Shown piece by piece: positions 55,967 through 64,000 of a DNA stretch of 64,000 nt. The notes beneath the pieces are model-generated. The model did not search any database. It was not told the DNA's origin and saw only the letters and a program-made list of their open reading frames with translations. The DNA comes from Chitinophaga rhizophila (GTDB lineage: Bacteria; Bacteroidota; Bacteroidia; Chitinophagales; Chitinophagaceae), in NCBI RefSeq assembly GCF_019492185.1, contig NZ_JAICCF010000001.1:248001-312000 (forward strand), in the 5' to 3' direction. Numbering within the stretch: the stretch's first letter is position 1; each line of letters starts with the position of its first letter. The translations under genes and the position numbers were made by a program.

Positions 55967-57664
55967 TTATTCACCATTCTTCAGATGCGTATCTATAAAG
56001 CTATAAACGGTAGCAGCCGGTAACGCAAGTGTGATGGTGCGGGAGAAGCGGGCGATATTAATCCCACCGAATGCGCCGTACACGTTAAACACCGGGCCGC
56101 CGCACTGTGACGCCTGCAGGACCGCATCGTGAGCGAAGATGCCGTTGAACCCATCCCGTCTTTCACTTCTGCCCCCTTTAAACAGGTCAGCAGCATGTTG
56201 TGGCGGCGGTAAAGGACGTTTAGCAAGCACCAGGGTATCAGTCATTTCCGTTGTGTAATGCGGTACGGGGCCGCCTGATCCGGATACAAGTCCCTCCGCC
56301 TGCTGACGGCGCTTTATTACCAACGTATCTCCCGGCCAATATGTATATAACTCGCGGCCGTAGTCTGCCGGCTGGTCCAGCGCCACATCATTAATGGCAA
56401 GGATCTCGTCGCCGGGCTGGAAGCCCTTGGCAGCAGCCGGTGATCCGGGCATTACATAGGTAAGCACCAGCGGGGTTTTGTCAGGCGCGATGGCTGCCCC
56501 CAGGAACCCGGTATTGCTCATCTTAGGCAGGGTAAATACTTCTTTAGCGAGCACGCTGCAAACAGGCAAGGTGTCGGGACGTGGAGAAACAAGCTGCTCA
56601 CCCGCGACTGACCGGAACTGCTGCGCGTTTGCCGGAATACCACCTTTCAGCGGAGTAACCGGCATCAGCAGGACCAGGTCGTTTTCTTTATCGCGGGCAA
56701 TAATCTTTGCCTTGACCTGCTTGTTTTTATAAGTAATAACAGGCGACCCGCCTACTTCAGAACTTTTGGAGACTACCACAGCGCCGCCTTTGTGTGCAAA
56801 CAGCGCACCGTTGATAACAGTTTCACCCTTATTGCCGGTGCTGGTGACGCTCACCAGGTAGTCAGCAAACCGGGCAGGTTTTATATTAAATCCAGGCGAA
56901 GGCATCCCCGCTGTGAATGTTGTCGTCGTATTATCCGCCGGTTCAGGTACGTCATCTGTCTTTTCAGGGTACTTTGTATAATGTACCTGTTGATTGAGGG
57001 CAGTCCAGTATCTGCGGTAAAGATCTACCGGCACGTCAAAGTTCAGCGTTTCTTCAACAAGTACCGCACTACGCATACCAATCAGCTTACCGTCATAGTC
57101 AAATAGCGCACCGCCGGAGTCGCCAGGTTCCATCATACAGCTGGACTGAATAAAGCCTTTTTCATTCTGCGGAAGAGTAATATAACCAAAACGGATAGCC
57201 GGCAGCCGGTCGTTCAGGCTTTCGGGATAGGCAATGCTGAAGCAGGGAGCAGCAGGTGTAAGCGTACGGGAGGTACCCATAGGTGCAACCGGCCACTCAC
57301 CGGGAGTGAGTATCTTCATCATAGCCACATCCGGTAGCTCCGGCGTCTCGGGGAAATTGATCTTTCCCAGCGCCTGTGCGATCACGGCTCTTCCATCAGG
57401 AAAGTTAACCTGGTAAGTACGACCCGGAACGGTAGTATGTGCAACAGTTAAGATGTGTCCTTCCTTTGTAACTACCACTCCGCTGAAGGGAGCGTTGGTC
57501 TGCTGATTGGCAATCGTGTCATATTCCCACATCCTGACACAGGCAGGAGCTACTGCGGCGGCACTGGTAGATGGGAAACCGGCGGGAAAGGGTTTGTATT
57601 GCTGAGCATAGGCAGATGCTGCCGATACCAGCAGCATGAGAGATAAAAGCTTCGTTTTTTTCAT
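55967..57664 (-). CDS. Secreted trypsin-like protease with PDZ and degenerate second protease unit
   Basis: A 565-residue protein with a signal peptide (ends AYAQ). First trypsin-like domain at about 40-235 with a full triad: H76 in LTVAHTT, D112 in LPDVAMM, S183 in MEPGDSGGALFD. A second barrel-like segment (about 275-365) keeps an Asp (NDLVLLMP, D329) but has SKSSE where the His should be. A PDZ domain follows (about 385-455: GFLGAAIAPDK, YVMPGSPAAAKGFQPGDEIL). The last segment (505-560) carries SQCGGPVFN, with Cys521 at the place of the nucleophile Ser, then GGINIARFSR. This suggests one active protease and one degenerate, PDZ-interrupted copy. Likely periplasmic. Confidence 0.88.
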   Translation of the reverse strand: MKKTKLLSLMLLVSAASAYAQQYKPFPAGFPSTSAAAVAPACVRMWEYDTIANQQTNAPFSGVVVTKEGHILTVAHTTVPGRTYQVNFPDGRAVIAQALGKINFPETPELPDVAMMKILTPGEWPVAPMGTSRTLTPAAPCFSIAYPESLNDRLPAIRFGYITLPQNEKGFIQSSCMMEPGDSGGALFDYDGKLIGMRSAVLVEETLNFDVPVDLYRRYWTALNQQVHYTKYPEKTDDVPEPADNTTTTFTAGMPSPGFNIKPARFADYLVSVTSTGNKGETVINGALFAHKGGAVVVSKSSEVGGSPVITYKNKQVKAKIIARDKENDLVLLMPVTPLKGGIPANAQQFRSVAGEQLVSPRPDTLPVCSVLAKEVFTLPKMSNTGFLGAAIAPDKTPLVLTYVMPGSPAAAKGFQPGDEILAINDVALDQPADYGRELYTYWPGDTLVIKRRQQAEGLVSGSGGPVPHYTTEMTDTLVLAKRPLPPPQHAADLFKGGRSERRDGFNGIFAHDAVLQASQCGGPVFNVYGAFGGINIARFSRTITLALPAATVYSFIDTHLKNGE

Positions 57665-57698
57665 ATTGGTTGGTGCCCGGTAGTTGAAACCGGAAAAC

Positions 57699-57706
57699 TA
57701 AAGATA
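57699..57706 (-). promoter_or_regulatory. Possible -7 element for the trypsin-PDZ gene
   Basis: On the minus strand TATCTTTA fits the Bacteroidota -7 consensus TANNTTTG in seven of eight places and lies 35 bp before the ATG at 57664. No clear -33 TTTG could be assigned. Confidence 0.25.
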
Positions 57707-57834
57707 ATTCAGTCCGCCGATGTTTGCATCTCCCCTATCCAAAGAACCTGCACCATCCTTACACTGAAAACCTTAAATATATTTTAAAAACGACTATCTT
57801 GCGCTATAATCTCCCCCAGAGAGAGCAATAATTT

Positions 57835-59304
57835 ATGAGACCTATACCTAAATGCGTAACCCTGCTGTTGCTGTTGCTGATGGCAAACAGTCAGGTGTCC
57901 CTGTGTCAGACAAATCAACTGTACAATTATCAGCATCTGTCACATCTGTACTACCAGAAACAAAGAGATTCACTGGAAAAGAACTGGGCATGTCCCTCCG
58001 TGTACAAAGAAAAAGAAACCCAGAAGAAGTATAAAGAGATCTGGGACGGCAGAACAAGCTTTTTCACCAGTGCTATCAAGGCAGACAATTACCTGTATGA
58101 GAAAGAGGTGTATGACTATGTAGCCGCCGTAATTGGCGAACTTACACGCGCCAATAAAGAGTACCTGCCAGTACAGCCCTTCCTGGTATTGGATAGAAGT
58201 CCGTCGGTCAATGCGTATGCTATCGGTAATAACGTGATTGCAGTTAACCTCGGACTGCTGTCTTACGTGCAGACTAGGGAAGACCTGGCATTCACACTGG
58301 CCCATGAGCTGTCGCACAATATTATGCAGCATGCTGAAAATGCCATGAAGAAAAGAGCGGAATGGCTGACTTCTGACGAGTATAAAAGATCGCTGGACCA
58401 GGTACTGGACTCGAAATATGAGCGGCTTACGCGGTTGAAGAAGGTGTATGAAAACTATTCTTTTGACAGAAGCAGGCACCAGCGCTACCATGAAAGCGAT
58501 GCAGACTCGCTGGCACTGGTATTGCTGAAAAACGCACATATCTCCTTCTCGCCGGATTTCTTCCTCCGACTGGATAGTGCAGACATGGTATACAAGCAGG
58601 GATTAAAGCAACCCGTGAAGAACTACTTCGCACCTTATGGCATTACCATTGAAGATGCCTGGCTGAAGAAACGTTCCAGGGGATTATCTACCAAAAACTA
58701 CAACTTCCAGGAAGCGGTAGCAATGCAGGACTCCCTGAAAACGCACCCTGACTGTATTGAAAGATATAACCGCACGAAATCTGCCGCAGGCAGTGGCAGT
58801 CCGTTCACACCGATTCCTGCCGGTATAAAGGAGAAGGCGGATAAGATGGTGATCTGGAATATGTATTGCAATATGTCGCTTGCCACCTGCACATATAGAA
58901 TCCTGCTGGCAAAAGACAAGTATGCCGACGATCCCTGGTTCGACTTTATGCTGCATAACGTCATACTGGAACTGGCCTATGCCGATAAAGACCTGCATCG
59001 GTTCAGCGCTATTGGCGTAACCCAGAAGGAGTACGTTTCCAAAGACTTTTATGAATTACAGACGATGCTGGAGCAGATACCCAGAGAAGAGCTGGATAAA
59101 TCGTGCAAGAGCATGCAGGAAGCTGCTTTCTGGAGCAAGATGACAGATGCCGAGAGAGGCTTTAAGAAGCTGATGCTGGCAATTACGGCGGCCAACCCGG
59201 GCGGTGGTTATGATGCCAATATCAGGTCTTCCAAGAGAGTATACTCGGTAGATTTCAGTACCAGCGCTTACCGGGAGTACACAGAAGAACTTCCGAAGAA
59301 ATAG
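57835..59304 (+). CDS. Secreted M48 family metallopeptidase
   Basis: A 489-residue protein with a hydrophobic signal peptide (residues 6-24). The zinc site HELSH is at 157-161 in TLAHELSHNIMQH and the third ligand is probably E220 in YHESDADSLAL, as in M48 enzymes; NAYAIGNNVIAVNLGLL (126-142) is the conserved strand before the helix. The C-terminal 240 residues are helical, of unknown role. It lacks the membrane segments of HtpX, resembling BepA-like soluble M48 proteases without clear TPRs. It is followed after 21 bp by another secreted protein, probably in one operon. It diverges from the trypsin-PDZ gene across 170 bp. Confidence 0.92.
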   Translation: MRPIPKCVTLLLLLLMANSQVSLCQTNQLYNYQHLSHLYYQKQRDSLEKNWACPSVYKEKETQKKYKEIWDGRTSFFTSAIKADNYLYEKEVYDYVAAVIGELTRANKEYLPVQPFLVLDRSPSVNAYAIGNNVIAVNLGLLSYVQTREDLAFTLAHELSHNIMQHAENAMKKRAEWLTSDEYKRSLDQVLDSKYERLTRLKKVYENYSFDRSRHQRYHESDADSLALVLLKNAHISFSPDFFLRLDSADMVYKQGLKQPVKNYFAPYGITIEDAWLKKRSRGLSTKNYNFQEAVAMQDSLKTHPDCIERYNRTKSAAGSGSPFTPIPAGIKEKADKMVIWNMYCNMSLATCTYRILLAKDKYADDPWFDFMLHNVILELAYADKDLHRFSAIGVTQKEYVSKDFYELQTMLEQIPREELDKSCKSMQEAAFWSKMTDAERGFKKLMLAITAANPGGGYDANIRSSKRVYSVDFSTSAYREYTEELPKK

Positions 59305-59325
59305 TCATCGTTTATCTAACATTAC

Positions 59326-60792
59326 ATGAAAAAGTTATTTACGACCATTATACCTTTCATAGCATTCCTTTGTTGTGCCAAGGCACAGACGAAGGTATTC
59401 AGGGAAGTCAGCGATGCAATATCCACAGAGTTCAAAACTATCACGCAAAACGGCGCACTGATAGGCTATCTGTCTTTCACTGAACTGGAAAGGGCCAGTA
59501 AAGATTCTTTCAACTACACCATCACTATCATGGACGAGAACCTGAATGACCTGGGCGTGGTGAAATTCAAAGAACTGAAACTGGATCTGCAAAGCGTATC
59601 GTTTGTAAATGATACCCTTTGCCTGGCATATATGAAGAGCAATGTACTGGGTTATGACTGGAAAAGCAGGGCAGAAAGAAAGGAAGCGCTGGACAAAGGC
59701 TACGTTGCCGTGTTTGCACAGTTTATCAGCCTGGACGGAAAGATAGCCCATACATTTGAGAAGAAACTTAATACAGACGTACAGGCAGCATGGGAGAAGA
59801 TAAAAGACGGTAAGATAGGCAATGCCCTGATCGAACATCCCCTGCAAATGCAGAACGTAGATCAGAAAGGGTTTTGTGTGTTTTACGGCGACAAAGATCA
59901 TGTAACCCTGCTGGTGCTGACTACACAGGCAGAACTGTTGTGGGAGAAGTATGTACTGGAGAGAGGCGGACAGTATTATATGCTGACTTCCGGCAGAGAT
60001 GTATACCTGTTGCTCAGGAACCAGACCGATCCGATGTTCAACAACTATACCGTCATCTCCTACAATACAGATACTAAAACGGGCATACTGAAGTATCAGC
60101 TGCAGGACTTTGAACGGAACCGCTTACGCGTAGTAGCTTTTGATAATGACCCTGCCACTGGTAAGCCATTCATTTCCGGCTATATCCATCATACAATGGG
60201 CATCAATAAGTATCAGACCTACAAGGGTATTGAGCAGCACATGTACCAGGGTATGTTCACCATCAATATCAATGGTCACGAGAAATCGGCGGTGAAGCGA
60301 CTGTTTAATTACTGGACAGAGAATGTTGAAGCGGGAGGCCCTGGCAGTGATTTTCTGGAAACGACCAACGGATTTCTGAATGAGGTAACCGCCTTCCGGG
60401 ACTATCACGGTAATACTTACCTGACCGGCTATAATACTATGCGTATGAGCAAGTGGGGCAGTGTAGTACTGATTAAACAGGACCCTGCCAAAAAGACTGC
60501 TGTTTCTCATCTTTTTGCCCAGACCCGCCTGGAGGCGATTACAGACAATATGCCGTATGTGAACCGCTTTTATTCAGTAGTATCTCCTGACACAAAGTCC
60601 ACCTACCTGATCATAAATGATAAAAGCAATACTTTTATCTATAGTCTGGATAAGGGTAAAGTGATGCGTACTATTTCCCGCAGGGATGGTAACAACCGCC
60701 TGCATATATTCCCGGCTAAAGAAGGACATCTGATGATAGCGGAATACAATAAGAAAGACAAATCTACGACGCTCTCTATTGAGTCCATTTAA
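59326..60792 (+). CDS. Secreted hypothetical protein, propeller-like
   Basis: A 488-residue protein with signal peptide (MKKLFTTIIPFIAFLCCAKA, then Q). The rest is beta-rich with repeated strand pairs (FNYTITIMDENLNDLG; YYMLTSGRDVYLLLRNQTDP; STYLIINDKSNTFIYSLDKG), suggesting a beta-propeller. It resembles a Bacteroidota family of about this size (possibly DUF6770, from memory). It is probably co-transcribed with the M48 peptidase and ends just before a long hairpin. No enzymatic motif is visible. Confidence 0.78.
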   Translation: MKKLFTTIIPFIAFLCCAKAQTKVFREVSDAISTEFKTITQNGALIGYLSFTELERASKDSFNYTITIMDENLNDLGVVKFKELKLDLQSVSFVNDTLCLAYMKSNVLGYDWKSRAERKEALDKGYVAVFAQFISLDGKIAHTFEKKLNTDVQAAWEKIKDGKIGNALIEHPLQMQNVDQKGFCVFYGDKDHVTLLVLTTQAELLWEKYVLERGGQYYMLTSGRDVYLLLRNQTDPMFNNYTVISYNTDTKTGILKYQLQDFERNRLRVVAFDNDPATGKPFISGYIHHTMGINKYQTYKGIEQHMYQGMFTININGHEKSAVKRLFNYWTENVEAGGPGSDFLETTNGFLNEVTAFRDYHGNTYLTGYNTMRMSKWGSVVLIKQDPAKKTAVSHLFAQTRLEAITDNMPYVNRFYSVVSPDTKSTYLIINDKSNTFIYSLDKGKVMRTISRRDGNNRLHIFPAKEGHLMIAEYNKKDKSTTLSIESI

Positions 60793-60807
60793 CAACTTCA
60801 TTTAACT

Positions 60808-60848
60808 ACAACGGTCATCCTGCCTGTTAGTGCGAGGATGACCGTTGT
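60808..60848. terminator. Bidirectional hairpin terminator
   Basis: A perfect 14-bp inverted repeat, acaacggtcatcct (60808-60821) and aggatgaccgttgt (60835-60848), with a 13-base loop. It starts 16 bp after the stop of the plus-strand gene, within the 169-bp gap to the convergent OmpA gene. There is no T-run, but its strength and location suit a shared terminator. Confidence 0.75.
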
Positions 60849-60961
60849 CATTTAAGGGAGTTTCCTGTTATCTGTTTGAACCAGGAGGCACAGCCGGCTA
60901 CTCCGCCGTATCTGCCTCCTGGTATTGTATGTTAAGTCAATGTGCAACCAGAGGCAGAATG

Positions 60962-62797
60962 TTAGTTCCTGAGTTTGAACTCAGTTCTTCTGTTCATTCT
61001 GTGCTGCTGTTCATTACAGCTTACACCATTGCCACACTTGTTAAGTAATCTGGTCTCTCCGTAACCTTTTGCATGTACTCTGTCTTTTGCGATACCTTTT
61101 GAAATGAGGTAATTGGCAACAGCATCCGCACGTTTCTGGGAGAGCATCAGGTTATAGGCATCGTCGCCACGGGCGTCAGTATGCGCACTGATATCAATAG
61201 CTTTGTCCGGATGGTCATTAAGGATCTTAACCAGGTTATCCAGCTGTTTACCGGCTTCAGGACGGATAGCAGCTTTATTCAGATCAAAGTAGATATCCAG
61301 TAATACAGTTTCTTCTGTCGGCACCTGTGGCTTTTCAGCAGGCTTGCTGGTAGCAACAGCCGGCGGTTGTACCGGGGTGGGAGCAACAACGATATCGTTA
61401 TGCTTAACAGGTACACGGTTGATAGTGTCCGGGGCAGGAGGCGTCTCCTTCACCAGCGCCGGTGTGTCGTAGGATGAGAATGCAGCTACCGAGTAAATAT
61501 CGTCGCTTCCGCTGCCACCTTCCCTGTTGGAAGAAAGATAGGCAATACCTGCTTCTGTGAGGCCAAAGGCAAAATCATCCTGTGGTGAGTTTAACGGGTA
61601 GCGCATGTTTCTGATAGCGCCGTCAGTTTGTCCGGATCTACCCATTTTCACCCGGTATATATCCAGTCCGCCCATACCAATACGGCCATCACTGGAAAAG
61701 TAGAGTACATTCTCTGGGGTTAGCGCAGGACTCCGTTCATTCCCCGCAGTATTGACAGCTTTCAGGTTGAGGGGCGGGCCCCACTCGCCTATGGCAGTGC
61801 GGTAACATACGTAGATGTCAGTACCGCCTGCGCCTCCCGGCATATTAGACGCAAAATAGAGTGCCATACCGTCTCCGGTAATAAACGGATCGCCTACGGA
61901 GTAAGCAACTGCATTGTTATGTGTGAAAGCAACCGGCGCAGACCACTTACCGGTAGCGTCTTTTCTACTGCTATAGATCTCTACATTGGCGGTGGTAGCC
62001 TTGCCTTTTGAACGGCTTCTCTTACCAGGAATGCGTGTCAGGGTAAAAAACATTTCATTACCCTCTTTTGTAAAACTGGCAGAACCGGTATGGTAGCCGG
62101 TACCAGTGTGCAGCGGGAACAGCTGTACGCTGTCTCCGCCGGAAGGCTTCACAAAAAGGTGCAGGTAGTCATTCCCGGTCCAGGCGTTGGTCAGCGGGTC
62201 AGGTTTTACCCGGGTATCGAAGCGCAGGAAGAAAGTTTTTTTCTTTGGCTGCGGGGCTCTGCTGGTGAAACGGTCTGACGTGAAGACAAGACCGCCCATG
62301 TAGGGAACAGCGCTCCAATCAGAGGTGACTGAGTTGACAGCTTTGAAATTGTCTATGCGCAGTAGATCGGGCGTTTTCATCCAGCTGATAGCAGAGTCAC
62401 ACGAAGCGATCCAGGTCTGTTTCATTTCAGGCGTGATGCTTTTATCAGCCGCCGCATATTGTTCATAGCGGCTACGCGCTTCCGCATATTTTGAATTATT
62501 CTGGAGGGCGCGCGCGTAGTAATAAAGATTTTCAGGTTTGCTGCCCGCCATACCTGTCGCCGCCGCATACCATTGTTCCGCCTGCGGGTAGTTGTTATTG
62601 AGACGGTGACAGTCAGCCAGGCGTTCAGCCGCATGCAGACTTGCCTTTTTATTATAAGCCTTTTCGTAGAGACCAATAGCCTCTGCGTATTTATAGTTGT
62701 CGTATGCTTTATCAGCCTCCTTGATAACAGATTGCGCCCGTGTGGTAACAGCAGTCAGCAACAAAAACAGGCCGGTAGCGTAATGCAGTTTTTTCAT
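60962..62797 (-). CDS. OmpA-family protein with TPR and PD40 repeats (T9SS-linked)
   Basis: A 611-residue protein. A signal peptide (ends TRAQ) is followed by TPR-like helices (about 22-130: DKAYDNYKYAEAIGLYEKAY), PD40/WD40-like repeats (about 170-440: GLVFTSDRF, YFASNMPGGAGGTDIYVCYR, YFSSDGRIGMGGLDIYRVK), a Pro-rich linker and an OmpA peptidoglycan-binding domain (about 500-605: IYFDLNKAAIRPEAGKQL, ISAHTDARGDDAYN, LSQKRADAVANYL, KGYGETRLL). This architecture is shared with PorE-type T9SS components. It lies 25 bp after the PorP/SprF gene; the trio is a recurrent Bacteroidota cassette for anchoring a type B cargo on the surface. Confidence 0.92.
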   Translation of the reverse strand: MKKLHYATGLFLLLTAVTTRAQSVIKEADKAYDNYKYAEAIGLYEKAYNKKASLHAAERLADCHRLNNNYPQAEQWYAAATGMAGSKPENLYYYARALQNNSKYAEARSRYEQYAAADKSITPEMKQTWIASCDSAISWMKTPDLLRIDNFKAVNSVTSDWSAVPYMGGLVFTSDRFTSRAPQPKKKTFFLRFDTRVKPDPLTNAWTGNDYLHLFVKPSGGDSVQLFPLHTGTGYHTGSASFTKEGNEMFFTLTRIPGKRSRSKGKATTANVEIYSSRKDATGKWSAPVAFTHNNAVAYSVGDPFITGDGMALYFASNMPGGAGGTDIYVCYRTAIGEWGPPLNLKAVNTAGNERSPALTPENVLYFSSDGRIGMGGLDIYRVKMGRSGQTDGAIRNMRYPLNSPQDDFAFGLTEAGIAYLSSNREGGSGSDDIYSVAAFSSYDTPALVKETPPAPDTINRVPVKHNDIVVAPTPVQPPAVATSKPAEKPQVPTEETVLLDIYFDLNKAAIRPEAGKQLDNLVKILNDHPDKAIDISAHTDARGDDAYNLMLSQKRADAVANYLISKGIAKDRVHAKGYGETRLLNKCGNGVSCNEQQHRMNRRTEFKLRN

Positions 62798-62822
62798 CTT
62801 CAGTATAGGATGATTAAAGCTA

Positions 62823-63791
62823 TCAGAATACCCGCGGGTTAGCCATTCTGATATTGTGTTTATTAAATGTGAACCCTACAGAGATCTCGTGTGTGCCGCC
62901 ACTATAATTCTGCAGCGGACCAACAGAGAAATCGTAGGCGTAACCTATACGCAGGTTAGGAACAGGGAATATCTCCACAGCACCCACTGCAGCGTTTCGG
63001 TACATCAGGTTTTTCTGCAGATAGCTTTTGTCATACATCTTCAGACCAGTACGATAGGAACCTCCTATCCATACCACATCCTTAAAGAGCAGGAAAGCGT
63101 TCAGGTCCAGACTGGTCGGACCGCCACGGTCGTCCTTTAACAGGAAGGAAGGTTTCAGTCTGATATCCTCCGTCAGCGGTATCAGCGTACCTGCCGTCAG
63201 GTAATAGTGTAGTTTAGTCTGTGGCAGATACAGGAAGCGGCCTTTGTTGTCGAATGCCTGTACCACAATATTGTCAACGGAGAAGCCTGCGTAATATTTC
63301 TCGTTGGCAAAGTAGATCCCTGCTCTGGCGTCGGGCGTGAGGCGGCGCAGGCCCGCAGGCATATCCGTCTCAGGGTCATTAGGATTCAGCTCAGACCCGT
63401 TGATACCGGTTTGCAGCATCCCTACACTCAGCCCCAGGGACAGGCGGGAAGTACCTTCGCGGTTCAGCCGGATGCGGTAAGCATAGCTCACGTAAGCAGA
63501 AAGGTTATCCTGCGCACCCAGTTTATCACTGGATACCTGCAATGCCAGTCCGACGTTACCGTCGTTGGCCACAGCATCTACTGCGAGGGAAAAGCTTTTA
63601 GGCGCGCCGGTCATACCTGTCCACTGATTGCGGTAGAAGGCGTGCAGGTTAAGCTGCTCTTTGTAGCCGGCATAGGCCGGATTGATATAAATGCCGTTGA
63701 ACATGTACTGGCTGTACTGTGCATCCTGCTGTGCCTGTACACGCAAACCCATTGACGTGAGCAGTCCGGCTATCAGAAATATCTTTTTCAT
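62823..63791 (-). CDS. PorP/SprF family outer-membrane protein (T9SS)
   Basis: A 322-residue protein with signal peptide (ends VQAQ) and the family opening QQDAQYSQYMFNGIYINPAY, followed by NLHAFYRNQWTGMTGAPKSF and a series of amphipathic beta-strands ending in a beta-barrel-like C-terminus (IRMANPRVF). SprF is required for secretion and attachment of SprB in gliding Bacteroidota; PorP paralogs usually serve the large type B cargo encoded next to them, here the gene entering from the right edge, 24 bp upstream. Confidence 0.94.
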   Translation of the reverse strand: MKKIFLIAGLLTSMGLRVQAQQDAQYSQYMFNGIYINPAYAGYKEQLNLHAFYRNQWTGMTGAPKSFSLAVDAVANDGNVGLALQVSSDKLGAQDNLSAYVSYAYRIRLNREGTSRLSLGLSVGMLQTGINGSELNPNDPETDMPAGLRRLTPDARAGIYFANEKYYAGFSVDNIVVQAFDNKGRFLYLPQTKLHYYLTAGTLIPLTEDIRLKPSFLLKDDRGGPTSLDLNAFLLFKDVVWIGGSYRTGLKMYDKSYLQKNLMYRNAAVGAVEIFPVPNLRIGYAYDFSVGPLQNYSGGTHEISVGFTFNKHNIRMANPRVF

Positions 63792-63815
63792 AGTATAAGT
63801 CTATGTTTCACATTG

Positions 63816-64000
63816 TTATTTGAAAGCCCTGATCAGCGTAACGTATCCTTTCATCACTTCCCACTCTGCACCGCTGGTACGTCTGATACGCAGCAGGTAG
63901 TAGTAGGTACCTTCATTGAGTCCGTCACCTTTCCAGGTATTCTGATAACCTTTTTGTCTGTATACTTCATTACCCCATCGATTAACAATGATCAGTTCAT
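63816..64000 (-). CDS. T9SS type B sorting-domain protein, only C-terminus in window
   Basis: The frame is open from the right edge to a TAA at 63818-63816; about 61 residues are visible. They read [18 protein letters not shown], then [18 protein letters not shown] and [10 protein letters not shown] at the end. This is the gliding motility-associated C-terminal (CHU_C/type B) sorting domain recognised by T9SS, with the typical [15 protein letters not shown] and GYVTLIR elements. The body of the protein lies outside. It is the first visible gene of the operon with PorP/SprF and OmpA, and is their probable client. Confidence 0.93.
   Translation of the reverse strand, partial: ELIIVNRWGNEVYRQKGYQNTWKGDGLNEGTYYYLLRIRRTSGAEWEVMKGYVTLIRAFK

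Overview
The window looks like a chromosomal segment of a chitin- or polymer-degrading Bacteroidota, most likely Chitinophaga or a close relative (inferred from gene content and style, not from a search). Pointers are proteins of the gliding/type IX secretion (T9SS) world at both edges (a SprB/PKD-like adhesin on the left; a type B C-terminal sorting domain, a PorP/SprF protein and an OmpA/PD40 protein on the right), a GH20 hexosaminidase, signal peptides ending in AQ, and no strong Shine-Dalgarno sequences.

Layout. 1-2390 (-) is the N-terminal part of a large secreted repeat protein, divergent from a small unknown gene (2469-2885). 2886-4279 is non-coding and carries a tandem array with 99-bp and 77-bp units. 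An M81 (MlrC-like) peptidase follows at 4280-5830 (-). 5831-7507 is again non-coding, with a nested repeat (110-bp units inside a duplicated 517-bp unit).

The centre, 7508-43997 (-), is one unbroken run of 22 genes encoding an extracellular contractile injection system (eCIS, Afp/PVC/AlgoCIS-like). In transcription order: DUF4255 cap protein, unknown 407-aa protein, sheath, two helical unknowns, two tube proteins, DUF5908 peptide, LysM-type Afp7 protein, VgrG-like spike, PAAR tip, gp25, baseplate J protein, S74 fibre, a giant 2395-aa Afp12-like baseplate protein, an unknown 1069-aa protein, tape measure, a 1318-aa DUF4157 toxin, its SUFU-SUKH immunity protein, a ParA ATPase, a second DUF4157 protein and the AAA+ ATPase. 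Start/stop overlaps (ATGA, TAATG, TGATG) indicate translational coupling. No capsid, terminase, integrase or T6SS membrane complex is present.

44861-57664 is mixed: a small conserved-looking protein (+), a secreted unknown (-) ended by a clear terminator, GH20 (-), and then a tightly coupled two-gene unit (+): a CHAT-domain protease followed by a 1437-aa protein with two nSTAND1 ATPase modules, coiled coils, one membrane span and a propeller-like C-terminus. Next to it lie a UBP-type zinc-finger protein and a secreted trypsin-PDZ protein (-). 57835-60792 (+) holds a secreted M48 metallopeptidase and a secreted unknown, converging at a 14-bp hairpin on the OmpA - PorP/SprF - T9SS type B operon (60962-64000, -).

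The two systems of greatest interest are the eCIS, with a built-in toxin/immunity pair, ParA and an enlarged baseplate protein, and the CHAT/dual-STAND unit, which has the make-up of an NTP-licensed protease used in biological conflict.
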